From assembly GCA_029959085.1 (NCBI GenBank), contig JARWIR010000018.1, positions 16,677,001-16,741,000 of the forward strand: a stretch of DNA of 64,000 nucleotides, in the 5' to 3' direction. The notes beneath the pieces are model-generated. The model was not told the DNA's origin and made no database searches. It saw only the letters and a list, made by a program, of their open reading frames with translations. Each line of letters opens with the position of its first letter. Position 1 is the stretch's first letter. The translations under genes and the position numbers were made by a program. The DNA is from Nemophila menziesii. Its lineage: Eukaryota > Streptophyta > Magnoliopsida > Boraginales > Hydrophyllaceae. Shown here in pieces: positions 46,598 to 58,860 of this stretch.

Positions 46598-48144
46598 TTT
46601 TCTTAATAGCTTGTATGCATTAGGTAGTTTAGGTAGTTTAGGTAGGTTAGTTAATTTTAATTTTAAATTTTATTTTTCTTGAGTCTTTTTCGAGTCGTGG
46701 GGACACGGCTCACTTTTGAGTTGGGGGTGGGGATTCGTTGTCCTCATCTTCTTTTCGTTTTTGCATAAAATTTAAAATTTTTAGGTTGAATTAAGGCATA
46801 GAATATTTTGAATGTACCTATTTGAGCATGATTTTATTAGGTCAATGATAGTAAGTAGTATGTTTTTTAAAGATGCAACAAAATTGTTTAGATGCATGTA
46901 TGAAAACAGGAAATAAAGGATAGGAAAGTTAATGAGCAATGCTAATAATTTACGTGAAACTTAGGGAGAGTTATTTGGTGTGTAGAACGTGAGGTTTGAA
47001 ATTAGTTGAAACCCCGCTTGTCTATGAACTAATAATGAAAACGTAACGAAATCCGGTAGTTAGAAAAATGAATAAGGCAGTTCTTTCATGATAAAACACT
47101 TGAAGCCTTTTATACTTTCTCACCCTTTTATTTGATTATTGTTAATTATCCGTCTTAGCCCCTCTGAGCCTTTCTAAAGCCTTTTTATTGAAACACATTA
47201 TAATCTATACCCTTAGTTTGTAGGACTTATCTATATGACCCGCACTCGAATCGTAAAACCTGAGACAACTCGTTTTAGAGCTTGAGTTTGGGGTGGTGGC
47301 TTTCATCATTAGGGAACCTTGGGTTTTGGGAATTATATTTGTGATTTTATTGATGATGAAATTGTTATTATTGTAACCCTTTGCCGGGGTAATAGTGAAT
47401 GAAAAAGAAGCTACGAGCTAAATTTGCCAACAAGGGCATAAAAAGAATATATATACATGAGAAAAATAGTGTGATATCTCAACATCAAAAAGAGAATCAT
47501 AGCTATACAAAAGAAAAAATTGATTTGAATGAAAATATATATTCGGACTGGCAAAGTGGAATTTTTGTATATCATCATAAAAGGTTTTAATTGGATCATT
47601 GGGGATGCACATCAAAAGCATCAATAAATTGGGTTGAGTGAGAACATCTTCGAGTGAAAACTCAAGCTCTAAGGCGATTCGTTGATGGCTAGTGAGGAGA
47701 GAGCCAAAAGCTCACTTTTCATTATCCAAATATACCACACCCGTCCTTAAGCCACGTTGTAACCAAAGACCTTAGGATTTCTAACTACTAGATGGAGGAA
47801 CAATTGAGCTATTAGGTAATAGGTAAGTGGACCCTTGGATGTTGTATTTAGGACCTATGAACAACCTATAGCCATTAACCTGAACTAAGTTATCATCCTC
47901 TCCTTCTGGCATTGCGAATTAATCTGGACTTGAATTTATGGATTGTTGATTACATGTATATTAAGTATATTTGTGCATTATTTCTTGAGCATTACTGAAT
48001 GAGACTTTTTAGATATTTTTCTCTAGGATCATTCATTATATTCTGTTCTTATTCTCCTCCGACTTCTTCTTCTTGTTTATTTGACTACCCTACGGTTCTT
48101 TACTTTTATTGTCTCGGGACGATACAACTTTGAGTTGGGGGTCT
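46598..48144 (+). other. Element F: 3' non-coding tract
   Basis: No gene. Hairpin 46692-46711 with motif c 46716-46728, the TATATGACCCGCACTCGAAT block near 47231, motif d 47282-47294, stem arms near 47378 and 47549, hairpin 48109-48127 and polypurine tract 48130-48142. Open frames at 47399-47624 on either strand are chance. Confidence 0.7.
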
Positions 48145-49649
48145 TGATGTCTCCTCATTTGTGATAATAAAATCTATCTCTGAGACATCATTTTAGGCGT
48201 ATTTATTAGTTTATAGGTCGACTTTAGCTTAATTTAGTGCACTTTCCTATTTTGAGTCTTGATTTAGTAACATAATATTTTTAGAGCATATTGGGTTTAA
48301 TTGTTTATTTAGTGTGAAGCTTTAAAGATAATTATGGAGATTAATTAGATTCCAAGTCAAAGACTACAAGATATGGAAAGAGATTTGCATGGAAATTGGA
48401 GATAAAGGAAACAAAGGCTAAAATCATGGAAAAGGAAAAGCTGCCTAAATCTGAATTTCTGCAGCTACGCCTAAAGAAGTGGTGATAACTCCAAAACCAA
48501 GACGATTTTGGAAGATTCCTTTCATAGGGACGTAGATAATTCGCTGAGGAATCTTTTGGTATATTGTGGACCAAAAACCGACCAATAACGAAGAAGATAT
48601 GCTCAAAACAGTTCAGCAGTAATTATCCATACGAATTTGAGTTGGGCTTGGAGTCTATTACTTAGCCTCTCCTCCAAGAAACGAATTAGGTCAACCTATA
48701 CACTATAAATACAACCTCTTAACACTCTTAAATCATCCTTGGTGAAACCTTAAACCAAGAGGAAGCTTACAACACAAGAAAAGATGTCTGGAAGGAGCTG
48801 TTCATCAATATGTCTTCTTCTACCTCTGAATTTGTAATTTCTTTCTTTTCTTGCATTAGTATGAACTAAATTTCTTTAGCTTGAGTTTTAGCATATATGT
48901 ATGAACCCTAGTTTTGATTTACATCTATCTAATTTGGGAACTCAATGTTTTAAATTGAATTATAGTTTTTATTCTCTGTTTATGTGTTTGGATTTATATT
49001 CTGTGTTCTTGTGGAGTGCACCCATATAGAATTACCATCTAGTAGTTAGGTCACCATTTACAACGGTGTTTGGTTACATGTTTAGCACATAACGTCTAGT
49101 ATTCGGTTTAGATCTGACAAATCAACCTCACTAGATAATCATTATGGTTTAGTACATGTTACTATTTACCAATTACAGGAACAGTTTGCTTAGGAAGCCT
49201 TATTGACACATGTAAATCCTATTTAAAACTACCTAGCGTAATTAGAACCGATTATTGAAATACTACATAATTCACCCTTACATGTTTAGAACGGCAAAAC
49301 TAGTGGGGATTACATGCTATTGACTCAAGCTATATTCTCATACTACTTCTTTCGTATTTATTTTCTGTCTTTAAATTCTTAGTTTTAACGTAGTTTAATT
49401 TAGTTTAATAAAAAATCAAACAAAAATCTAGTTGTCTTTACTTTTATTTGCGTTTATTTGTTCTAGCTTTAATTATCTGCACTTGATTATTGCATAAGAT
49501 TCCCCTAACCTTCGTAGTCTCTGCGGAACGAATCTTACTTATTTTCTAAAACTTGCATACGATCTGTATACTTGCAGAACCGTGCTCAGTCTAGGGTAAT
49601 TATTTGCTCTTTATTTATATCATATTTTATCATACCCTATGCCTCACCA
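48145..49649 (+). repeat. 3' LTR of element F
   Basis: 1505 bp, TGATGTCTCC to CTCACCA. In its middle it resembles the element E LTR (for example the GACCAATAACGAAGAAGATATG block near 48580) where the F 5' LTR has unrelated sequence. Confidence 0.9.
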
Positions 49650-50055
49650 ATTACCCCCTGAAGTTTGCCCATTTTGACAGTTTGCCCCCCACTAGATTTT
49701 TTGCGACTAGATGCCCCTTAAACTTCATTTTCATGACTAGATGACCCTTTCGTGACTGGATGCCCCTTAACGAAATAGGTGCCATTTAAATATCACGAAA
49801 ATGTAAACAGACCCCCATACTGGATTCCCCTTTCTGGATGCCCCTTTCGTGATATTTAACATAGTTATTTTTTATATTTAAATGGCCATATGTTAAGGGG
49901 CATCCAGTCACAAAAATGTAACTTAAGGGGCATCCAGTCACGAAAATAAAATTGAAGGGGCATCTCGTCACGAAAATGAAGTTTAAGGGGTATCCAGTCG
50001 CAAAAAATCTAGTAGGGGGCAAACTGTCAAAACGTCCAAACTTCAGGGGATAGTC
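49650..50055 (+). mobile_element. Inverted-repeat (foldback or MITE-like) element with 30-bp repeats
   Basis: The left arm (about 49652-49742) and right arm (about 49960-50052) are long imperfect inverted repeats with CCCCTGAAGTTTG at both outer ends. The right arm contains four tandem units of exactly 30 bases, starting at 49895, 49925, 49955 and 49985, each with AAGGGGCATCCAGTCAC-like text; the mirrored text in the left half is less regular. No coding capacity. Class not assigned. A clear target duplication is not seen, and the left end touches the LTR end of F. Confidence 0.65.
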
Positions 50056-50069
50056 AATATATTTACTTG

Positions 50070-50071
<2 letters not shown>

Positions 50072-50148
<77 letters not shown>
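50072..50148 (+). repeat. (ATT)n microsatellite
   Basis: About 25 uninterrupted TTA/ATT units, ending at ATCATCATAATAAT. Open frames coding poly-isoleucine on the minus strand are artefacts of it. Confidence 0.98.
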
Positions 50149-50410
50149 CATCATAATAATCATATTCTCTTCTAATCATTGTTATTTTAAACACTAAACA
50201 TGCTTTTAAAGTCTCGAACATGAATTAGTCCACGCTGATCATCATCTGGTATATCGTTTTGTAATTTTGTAAAAAAATAGAGTGAAATGAAACTTGTGGG
50301 AATGAAGTGATGCAATTTGTAGATGGTGTCCAATTGCGATATGGGTTCAACTTCAAACCTTGCCCTACCCTCATCCCCCTGTGTAGACAAAAAGAAAGAA
50401 AAAAGAAATT
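50149..50410. other. Unassigned AT-rich sequence
   Basis: No gene, repeat or motif recognised. Short open frames here lack any domain. Confidence 0.5.
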
Positions 50411-50680
50411 CAACTTAATATCTAAGCCGATTCTCCTAAAAGCTGAGGAGTTATCTTATACATTATATATGAGTTTTACATGATCAATACGCCCCCTCAC
50501 GGGCAAGCTAGATTCAGGTTATTTTTTTGCATGTCTAGTATTTTCTACGTGAATTTTTATAATGGGTGATGCCGGCAAGACTCGAACCCGTGACCTCTTT
50601 TGGATCTTGGCTCTGATACCATGATAGACAACAAATTATCCTAATTATTTTATACATTATATATGAGTTTTAAATACTCA
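50411..50680 (-). mobile_element. TRIM-like miniature LTR element
   Basis: On the minus strand a ~59-bp repeat (50680-50622) ending CTATCA is followed at once by TGGTATCAGAGCC (50621-50609), the classic tRNA-iMet primer site of plant elements. About 120 bp of internal sequence follows, ending GTGAGGGGGCGTAT, a polypurine tract, and then a second copy of the terminal repeat (about 50486 leftwards, sharing AACTCATATATAATGTATAA). No coding capacity. Exact outer ends are uncertain. Confidence 0.55.
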
Positions 50681-51214
50681 ATAAATATACAAACATGAGA
50701 AGAGAAAGATTAAAAAGCATGTCAAAACAATATATTATTACAACTAATTTAAACCTCTAATAAGAACAAGCAAATGTTGGAATAGATAATGCGTAGATAC
50801 TATCAACTTATTCAATCAAACCCTATCCCCATTCATCTGTCCTAAAAGCGTATGGCTATGGAGTATTTATTTAGTTGATAGTTCGGATATTTCAAATAAT
50901 AATTTTATAGTGTGTATATTTGTGAACCTAATTCAATTTCTTTCTACGTTTCGGGATTTCTTGGATTTTCATGGTAGCATATTCAAATTGATGACCACGA
51001 TTTTTCCTTTATCTAGGTTTATGGTTTTGATACCAGAAAAATATATATTTCTACCTTCAATCAACCCATATTGACAAACGTAGGCAGTTATATATTGAAC
51101 AACACTCATCATTCGTACACAATCTTTATTGTATGTAGCCATTTTGTTCCACTGATAAAATACATTACTTAGTATAGTAACTTGTAAACTATCGTAATTA
51201 TAATGTCAAAGAAA
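50681..51214. other. Unassigned intergenic sequence
   Basis: No gene or repeat recognised in this AT-rich stretch. Confidence 0.5.
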
Positions 51215-51320
51215 GATTAGATAAAGGCTTGGCATCAGTATCGTGGCGTAATCTTTTTTCAGACTTTGTTTTAAAAGTATCTCTGGCTATCGGTTCGGAT
51301 CACTCTCCGCTTATTGTCCA

Positions 51321-51347
51321 AATATATATATATATATATATATATAT
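51321..51347 (+). repeat. (AT)n microsatellite inside the LINE relic
   Basis: About 13 AT units. Confidence 0.95.
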
Positions 51348-51986
51348 CAAAGGTAAAAAATAAACCATATTTTATGTTTGAATCAAGGTGGATGGATAAT
51401 AAACATTGTAGAGAAGTGGTCAAGAAATCATGGGATATTGGTCATGGTATCGAAAATATTCAACATTTCATTATTAAATAAGATGTTACATGTTTAACAC
51501 TCACCGGCTGGAGTCGAATTTTTTTCTGAACAATAGGAAAAATATTAGTGGATACCAGGAGATCCTCGAATATTCAAACTGAGCATGTATCCGAACATAA
51601 TCAAGAGGTTGCGAACAATATCAACATGGAGTTGGAAAGTTTCTGGAATCAAGAAGAAACGTTATAGGCAAATAAAGTGGGAGATTTATGGATCAAAAAA
51701 GGTGATAAAAACACTATGTACTTTTTCCCTTCAACTATCAGAAGAAGAAACATTAATTGCATTTGTAGTATTAAGGACAAATATGGTTGTTGGAAGACGA
51801 TCCTATACGCATTAAAAGAATCATTCTGGAAGACTAAGGAATAATTTTCAAAAGAAACCGACATCTGACATGTCAAGTCTTATTAATGATAATATTATTA
51901 AACAACCAAACATGGAAGAGGTAAAAAAGGTCGTCTTTTATATGTCAGGCTCTAAAACACCATGTCCAAATGGTCTTCCTGGCAAC

Positions 51987-52453
51987 CAGGGGTGAAGATA
52001 GGAACTTATGTTAGGGTGGCTAAGGGGGTTCGAGGCAACGGCCCTGGATTTATTTGCACAATAGCTTCATATATTATGCAAAAATTGTAAAATTAATCTT
52101 TTTACTATACAAAACTCCACTATAAATCCCCTATATTAGGTAAAAATTACAGTAAAAATCCCAATATAATTTTTTTAATTAGTTATCCTTTATTTAATAC
52201 AAAATAACATATGATTTATGAAAACAATTTTATATAAATAAAAAATTGTAAGTCTAATAAAATAAATTCGAAAAATAAGGGAACCAAATGAAGATTCTGA
52301 AAATTTAATGGGGGGGGGAGGGGGCAAATGAAAGTTTTTAAAAAATTTAGGGGAAAATACCTTATAATTTTTTCATAAAGGGATTTTATTTTATTTTTGA
52401 AAAATCCAGGGGTGATCATGGCACCCCCTAAGCATCACGTGGCTCCGCAACTG
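51987..52453 (+). mobile_element. hAT-like MITE nested in the LINE
   Basis: 467 bp with imperfect terminal inverted repeats (left CAGGGGTGAAGATAGG; right end reads CAGTTGCGGAGCCACG in reverse complement) flanked by 8-bp near-duplications CTGGCAAC (51979-51986) and CGGGCAAC (52454-52461). The LINE reading resumes right after. No coding capacity. The 8-bp duplication and CAGGGG-type ends suggest hAT. Confidence 0.6.
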
Positions 52454-55060
52454 CGGGCAACTTCTATAAGGAATTTTGGGACATTCTTTAAGATGATATC
52501 TTTAAAATGGTCTCTGATTTTTTTATTCATAATGTTTCGCTCAATAAGATCAAAGATACCCTTATCACATTGGTATCCAAAGGTCAGGAATCAATGTATA
52601 ATAATAGGCTGGTTGCTCATATCAACTTCAGTTACAAGATTATTGTAAAAATTCTTGCTCTTAGATTGCAGCCTCTGATGGATGAAATTGTATCTCCCAA
52701 ATAATAATTTTTCGTCAAATGAAGGAGCATTCACGACAATATCTTAATCGCTCAAGATTTTATTTTGAAGTAAAAAATAAGGTAGTAAAAACACTATGTG
52801 GCAGTGAAGATTGATATGACTAAAGTTTATGATCAGGTTCATTGGAACTTTTTGATGGAGATTCTCAAAAAACTCAGATTCTGTGATAAAGGAGAGTCAT
52901 GATATATAATTTCATATCCTCGAACTCCTTCTATGTTTGCGCCTTCACCCTTATTTTCTCTATGTGACAAAGGGTCTTGTTGGTTTAACCAAATTTCAAT
53001 GTCGAGAAGGAAACATTAACGGAATTTCTATTTCAAGCAAATGCCCTAAACTCACTCATTTTATTTCCGCGGACCACGCCCTTTTTTGTCGACAATAATG
53101 AAAATGAGATCAAAATTTTTAAACAAAGTCTCACCAGTGTTGTCAAACCTCTAGACAAATAATTGATTTCAATGAATCATCTATCCAAGTTAGTAACAAA
53201 ACACCAGAAGAAGTTTGTAATGACACTTTTAACTACCTTAATATTGGTAGCACCAAAGCCTTAGGCTGATATTTAGGTATTTTGCAATCTCTATAAAAAT
53301 CAGAAAATGATAATTTTAACTTCATCAAAGATAGTCTTCTATCTAATTCTGCCAACTAGGTTGCCAAACTTTAATCTAACGGGGGAAAGAAGTTTTGATC
53401 AAAGCGGTTGCGCAAGCCATCTCGATTCATGGGATATCAATTTTTGAATTTTTAAAAGAACCTTGTAAAAAAAGTCCGGCTTAATCACTAATTTTTTGTG
53501 GGATTTCGGTCATAAGAAAAGGATCCACTGGGTCGCATAAAAATATATTACAAGATCTAAATTTATCAGCGAAATTGGCTTCCGAGATTTTCATAATATG
53601 AATATTGCTCTACTGGCTAATTAATATTGAAGAATACTTAGTAACCTAGATTCTCTCATAGAAAGCGTGTTAAAAGGAATATATCATCCAAATTCGAACA
53701 TGTAGGATGTAAAATTGAAAAAAAAAATACTGGAGTTGGGGTAGTATTTTCAAAGGCCTACAGTTACTTAAAAAAGAATGCATATGACAGATTGGAAATG
53801 GTTTAAAAACAAACGTTTGGGATCATGCCTGGACGGGTAAATATTATGAATGATAAGCCAAACAGATGTAATATAAACATTGTGGCTGAACTTTTAACAA
53901 AGATATGTCTGGTTGTATACTATTAAGAAAGTTTGCTGAAAATGAGATGCTTCTGAGATTATTAAGATTCTGATTATGCAACTGGATAAAAAGATAGAGT
54001 TGTTTAGTCACATCCCAAGTATGAAAAATACTTAACTACGTATGTATATCATTGTCTTATTCAAAAAGAAATTGCCAACGCATGTCAATTGTTGAATATG
54101 GGAGAAAGCAATGACAATGAAATTTGGAAAATCAGTTGCCATTAGAACTCCCAACAAAAATTTGGAATTTCATATGAAAAATCTGCAACGGAGCAGTGCT
54201 AACCAAAAATAGTTTGAAAAACAGAAGTGTGTTTAATCTTCAACATGTGAATGGTGCGAGCTGGATAATGAATCTACGGAACACCTCTTTCTCAAATGCC
54301 TTTTTTAGTTCAACTGTATCGGCGACATCAACTATGCATATTATAATAGACCAAAATTGTAGAGGATCCATGAAAAAATTGTTGATCAATACAATCGATA
54401 ACTACACACATAACTGATGGAACAAAAGTCTTATTACAACATTCATCTTCTGCACAACATGGTTTATCTGAAAAGTTAAGATGTAAGTTTTTCTTCGACA
54501 ACAAAAGATGGAATCTCAATGAGATTATTGGTAAAACAAACTCAATTATTAATGAATCGTTTGGTGAGGAGTTGAAGTTGACAAGGATATATAAATCATT
54601 TACGAAAAAATGAATGAAAATGTAGAGGAGGATAACCTTATTTTACAAGACGAGGCAGAAACAGTTTAGCTCAAAGACACTTATGTTACCATGGAAAGAA
54701 ATAGGAACCGACGGGTGTTGCATCTATTGTTGTTAATCAACATGGCGAGATTGTCCATAAAATTATAAAAAAAAGTATCAAATCAACAATCGAATGAGAA
54801 ATTTAGGCCATTATATCTACAATGTGACCAACTTGTGATCACAATCTTTAAAGTTGTTTCTTTTACTCTGATAACCTTGAAAATTATTTAAGGTATCAAT
54901 AAAACTACGGGAATCAATTGGAAAAATCCGCCAATAGTGGAAATAGATGAAAAAAATTTCGAGTTGGAAATCTCTTCACATTAAAAGATGATTTAATTGA
55001 ACGAATGATACTCTAGCAAAATGTGTCTTAATCTTTTCAGATGACTTGATATATCTTTAG

Positions 55061-55485
55061 TCGAATCGTTTACTTTCATATATATATAAGTTATTTGAAA
55101 AAAAAACTTTAAAACAACATTTCTTTTTTAAAAAAAAAATCCGATTATTCGAACAAACTCACTCAAAATTTTCGAATCACCCAATGGTTTATGGTTAACG
55201 TGCTCATCCCCTCAAAATCCAGGGGTCATACATGTTAAATTGGAAAATAAATAACAAAATAAAAGAGAAAATCGAATTAAAAAAGAAAAAGAAAAAAGCC
55301 CACCGACGAGAACAGCTACATTTACGCTTGAACTGAGACTTCTCGATTTTCATCTCTTTCTTTTCTCTCTCTCACCCACTCACACAGTTAGATCCTACAC
55401 TTAATTCCCAATCTTTACATGTATACAAGCTAACCCAATTGATGTTGTAACTTTAATCATCCACTTAATCAAAAATCATCCAATA
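55061..55485 (+). promoter_or_regulatory. Upstream region and 5' UTR of the LRR gene
   Basis: AT-rich up to about 55310, then a pyrimidine-rich leader (about 55330-55385, CTTTCTTTTCTCTCTCTCAC-like) typical of plant 5' UTRs. No confident TATA box. Transcription start not resolved. Confidence 0.4.
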
Positions 55486-57307
55486 ATGAAGTTTAGAGAG
55501 AGTGTTGTGCCACTGATCTTATTGTTCCCTTTGCTTTTAAACGCCGTCGTTTACTGCAAGACCATCAAACGCGATGGTAATGCCTTCTCGATCCGATTAA
55601 CTTAATAATCGAACTTGTTATGTTTCTGATTTGAATCGAAGCCTATTCTATACTAATTTGCGAGCTTCTTATTATTTTAATTTTCTGCATTATTAGAATA
55701 GTTAATTGCGTATTCTTATAGCTTAATCTGAGTTTTGATTAATCTTTTTAGTAAAAGCTTTGAATGAAATAAAAGCATCTCTTGGATGGAGAGTAGTATA
55801 TGCATGGGTAGGTGATGATCCATGTGGAGATGGAGATTTACCCCCTTGGTCTGGTGTAACATGCTCCATTGTTGGTGATTATAGAGTAGTTACTGAACTG
55901 TAAGTTTTTACTTTCTTAACCTTTTTACATACCCATTTAAACACTTCTTTCAATTTTTCTTGCAGAGAGGTTTATGCTGTATCTATTGTAGGCCCTTTTC
56001 CTACTGCTGTAACAAATCTCTTGGATCTTACTCGCCTGTATGATTAATTATTATTATTTAATTAAAAATTCATTTCTTCCTTTTAACATTCTTAAATTAC
56101 AGGGACTTGCATAATAACAAGCTAACAGGACCCATACCTCCTCAAATTGAGCGTTTAAAGCGTCTAAAAATACTGTATAAACAAATTTCTAACATCTCTT
56201 AAATTAATATTTACACCTTAACTTAATTTATTTTTTCTGTTTTTCAGAAATTTGAGGTGGAATAAGCTACAAGATGTAATTCCTATTGAAATTGGTGAAC
56301 TAAAACAGCTAACACATCTGTGAGTGACTTGTTTATTAAAAAATACACAAATAAAGTAACGAATTTAATTTTGAATTTTTTTTGTAGGTATTTGAGTTTT
56401 AATAATTTCAAAGGTGAAATTCCGAAAGAACTAACGAATCTTCCGGAACTTCAATATCTTCATTTACATGAAAATCGTTTAATCGGAAGAATTCCACCTG
56501 AATTAGGAACTTTACAGAAACTACGACACTTGTAATATTCTAACTAATTATTTCTATTTTTAAAAAAAATAAAATAATTAAATTAGTTTTTGGTTTTATA
56601 TATTATAGAGATGTTGGTAATAATCATTTAGTTGGGACTATACGTGAACTTATACGCATTGAAGGTTGTTATCCAGCTCTTCGAAACCTGTAAGTTTTTA
56701 TATAAATTAAATTTTTTGATGTTATTTGTGACCTTATTTTGTAAATTTTATTTGTTAGGTATTTAAATAACAATTATTTTACTGGAGGAATTCCAGCTCA
56801 GCTTGCAAATTTGACTAATTTGGAGATTTTGTAAGTTTTTAAGATTATTGACGAATTGGTCCCTGGAATATAAGGTATTTGCTTATTCAGTCCTTGAACT
56901 TGAGTGTATTCTTTATTTATTACAGGTATTTATCACACAATAAAATGTCTGGAATTGTACCTGCTAGTCTTGCTCATATTCCAAAATTAACCTACTTGTA
57001 AGTGTGTGTTTGTGTGTGTGTGAATATATAAATTACATTAAATGATTATTAATTTTAGGTATTTGGATCATAATCAATTTACTGGGAGAATACCTGATGG
57101 ATTTTACAAACATACTTTGTTAAAAGAAATGTGAGTATTATTGTATCTTGGGATAAAGGTTAATATATGAAAAGTAAGAGGACCAATGATGCAAAACTAA
57201 ATGAATATTGTTTCAGGTATATTGAAGGTAATTCATTTCGGTCAGGTGTAAAAGCAATTGGTGTTCATAATGTTCTAGAACTTTCGGACTCGGACTTTTT
57301 GTTTTAG
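55486..57307 (+). CDS. Secreted leucine-rich-repeat protein, 11 exons, intact
   Basis: Exons: 55486-55576, 55752-55899, 55966-56037, 56103-56174, 56248-56319, 56388-56531, 56609-56689, 56759-56830, 56926-56997, 57059-57130, 57217-57307. All introns are GT-AG and the spliced length is 987 nt (328 residues plus stop) with no break. An N-terminal signal peptide (hydrophobic 7-22) is followed by a cysteine-paired LRR N-cap (D-P-C-G-D-G ... W-S-G-V-T-C) and nine 24-residue repeats of plant type (L-x-x-N-x-L-x-G-x-I-P); repeat 6 has 27 residues. There is no transmembrane segment and no kinase, so it is probably extracellular or in the secretory path. The repeat exons are mostly 72 nt, one repeat each; exon 6 carries two. 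The sequence is recognisable as a conserved plant single-gene family of LRR proteins; its molecular role is not known to me. Confidence 0.93.
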
Positions 57308-58860
57308 TTTACACGAAAATCTATTGTGTTTTGTTCTTAGTTAAGTAGTTTTTATTTTGTTAGAGGAGTTTTAATCTGTATTTGAGGAGTGTGACATAAA
57401 TATATATATTTGTGTAGCTCATAATGAAATGTTATGAGTTCTAAAAATTATTTAAGTTGCATATACTGTATATTAGTTGTTACATTTGCAGTTAGTACTA
57501 CTTTTTTTTTTTTTTTTGGTATTGGGATGTTACACCCTGTTTTGTTTCAGTTTAATGACAAAAAAAAATTCTACATCAATATTACAATATGTTTTGTTTT
57601 TTAAACTAATCAAAGAAGGGTAGGTTAAAGTTTTTACCTCAAAAGGTAGGATACCATACCCTTGTTCACCCATATAGACAACGTTTAAGCGACCACATGA
57701 GATTTTAGCAACCAACTGTTTGTTTTAGCGACAAGTATGTCGTTGTTGTACCCCAAATTTGTGTAGTATATGCATCTCAAACAACTTGGACAAGCAACTA
57801 TGAAGGTACCTATAGATACACATGAATAATTGTGATGTGGTAACTCGATTATATAATTCAAACTTGACGATTTATGGTGAAGGGAGGAACTAGAGACAAT
57901 GAAAAAATCCAGGTTTTTTTATTAAAAAAAAAAAAAAAGAATGCCAGATTTTCCTTCAACTCCAATTATGACCATATATTGATATGTTGGGGGAGGAGGG
58001 GTGAGTTCAAGGTGGTCGATTGAGTCTAGTACCCATGCAAATTATAGCAGGTGTAGAAAAAGTAAAGTTATAGGCTATTTTTATATATAAAATTTCAATA
58101 ATTTATAATATATGTAGTAATTTTAAATGTTTATATATTATTTAAAAATACATATATGTTGTAAGTTATGATTTTTTAATGCTTAAATAGATAAATAAGA
58201 TCTCTAACTAGTGCTTAACTTACGAGCAAAATGTGAAATAAGACATCAAAATGGTCCTAAAAGTCAATAATAATAATCGAAACACAAAAGTAATTTTTTA
58301 GGTTGGTGTAGGGATCAAACAAATAAATGGCCGAGGATAATACAATTAGAAAGGTCCAAAAATCACCAACTTTTTTGTTTAAAATTCTAGTTACAATTTT
58401 TTTATTAAGTTCCAAATCTAAGTTTTTGATTTGAGTCTTAACTTTTTTGCTCCTGTTCTTGCTGGTACATACCCAGCATGTTTTTAGTTTTTTAATTTTC
58501 ACGTTCTATTTTTATTATAAAGTTTCTACTAATATGGAGATGGCCCCATATAGAACAAAACTCAAATGGTCTGTACCTATTAAGAACAAAATAACCGTTT
58601 TTCAATCAGGTGGACTTATCCATGTAGCTCAAAATAATACACAAATAAATACTTAAAACTTCTTGGATCAAATACACACTTTACAAATCGTTTTACATAC
58701 ATGGACTGTACCCATATTGAACAAAAACAATTAACAACCATTCTAACCGTTTATACAGCATTGGGTCAGCCCCATTACCTATAACCCAACTACCTGGATG
58801 GGGTTGTACCCTTAATGTACAAAAACAATACACCACAATTTAAACGCATTTTGGACCGAC
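57308..58860. other. 3' flank of the LRR gene and unassigned AT-rich DNA
   Basis: AATAAA-like and TATATATAT signals follow the stop within 110 bp (3' UTR likely to about 57480). A T-run lies at about 57500-57517. From about 58530 to 58870 a loose repeat of TGTACC(C)...AACAAAA phrases occurs. No gene recognised. Confidence 0.45.

Larger units (their letters stand above)
38419..49649 (+). mobile_element. Element F: autonomous-type retrotransposon, decayed, chimeric LTRs
   Basis: An 11,231-bp element with 5' LTR, near-perfect tRNA-Asp primer site, gag-pro-pol frame with five stops, hairpin array, short env-position gene, structured 3' tract, polypurine tract and 3' LTR. No 5-bp target duplication is found (CAAAC on the left, ATTAC on the right) and the host element D does not resume on the right. 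The LTRs match each other well at both ends but not in the middle. Confidence 0.9.
51215..55060 (+). mobile_element. Decayed L1-type LINE (ORF2 relic)
   Basis: Frames shift often, but the order of an L1 ORF2 is readable. The end of the endonuclease has S-D-H-S-P-L-I-V (about 51295-51321). The start of the RT region has E-V-K-K-V-V-F (about 51915) and then, after a nested insertion, F-Y-K-E-F-W-D near 52465. RT motifs follow: K-I-D-M-T-K-V-Y-D (about 52806), a K-L-T-H-F-x-x-A-D-H-A-L-F block (about 53050-53085) matching the usual F-A-D-D box, and the downstream G-F-R-D-F-H-N-M-N-I-A-L-L-A stretch (about 53580-53620). A cysteine/histidine stretch E-x-T-E-H-L-F-L is near 54280, and an RNase H-like end is near 54715-55060. 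There are many stops and the 5' part is missing. Confidence 0.75.

Noticed and set aside
49786..50163. Minus-strand frame with a poly-isoleucine start
   Set aside because: Translation of the ATT microsatellite and the 30-bp repeats.
50581..50621. tRNA gene or tRNA-derived SINE around GGCAAGACTCGAACCCGTGA
   Set aside because: Only a B-box-like stretch is present, with no cloverleaf and no A box at the right distance. The neighbouring TGGTATCAGAGC on the minus strand fits a primer-binding site better.
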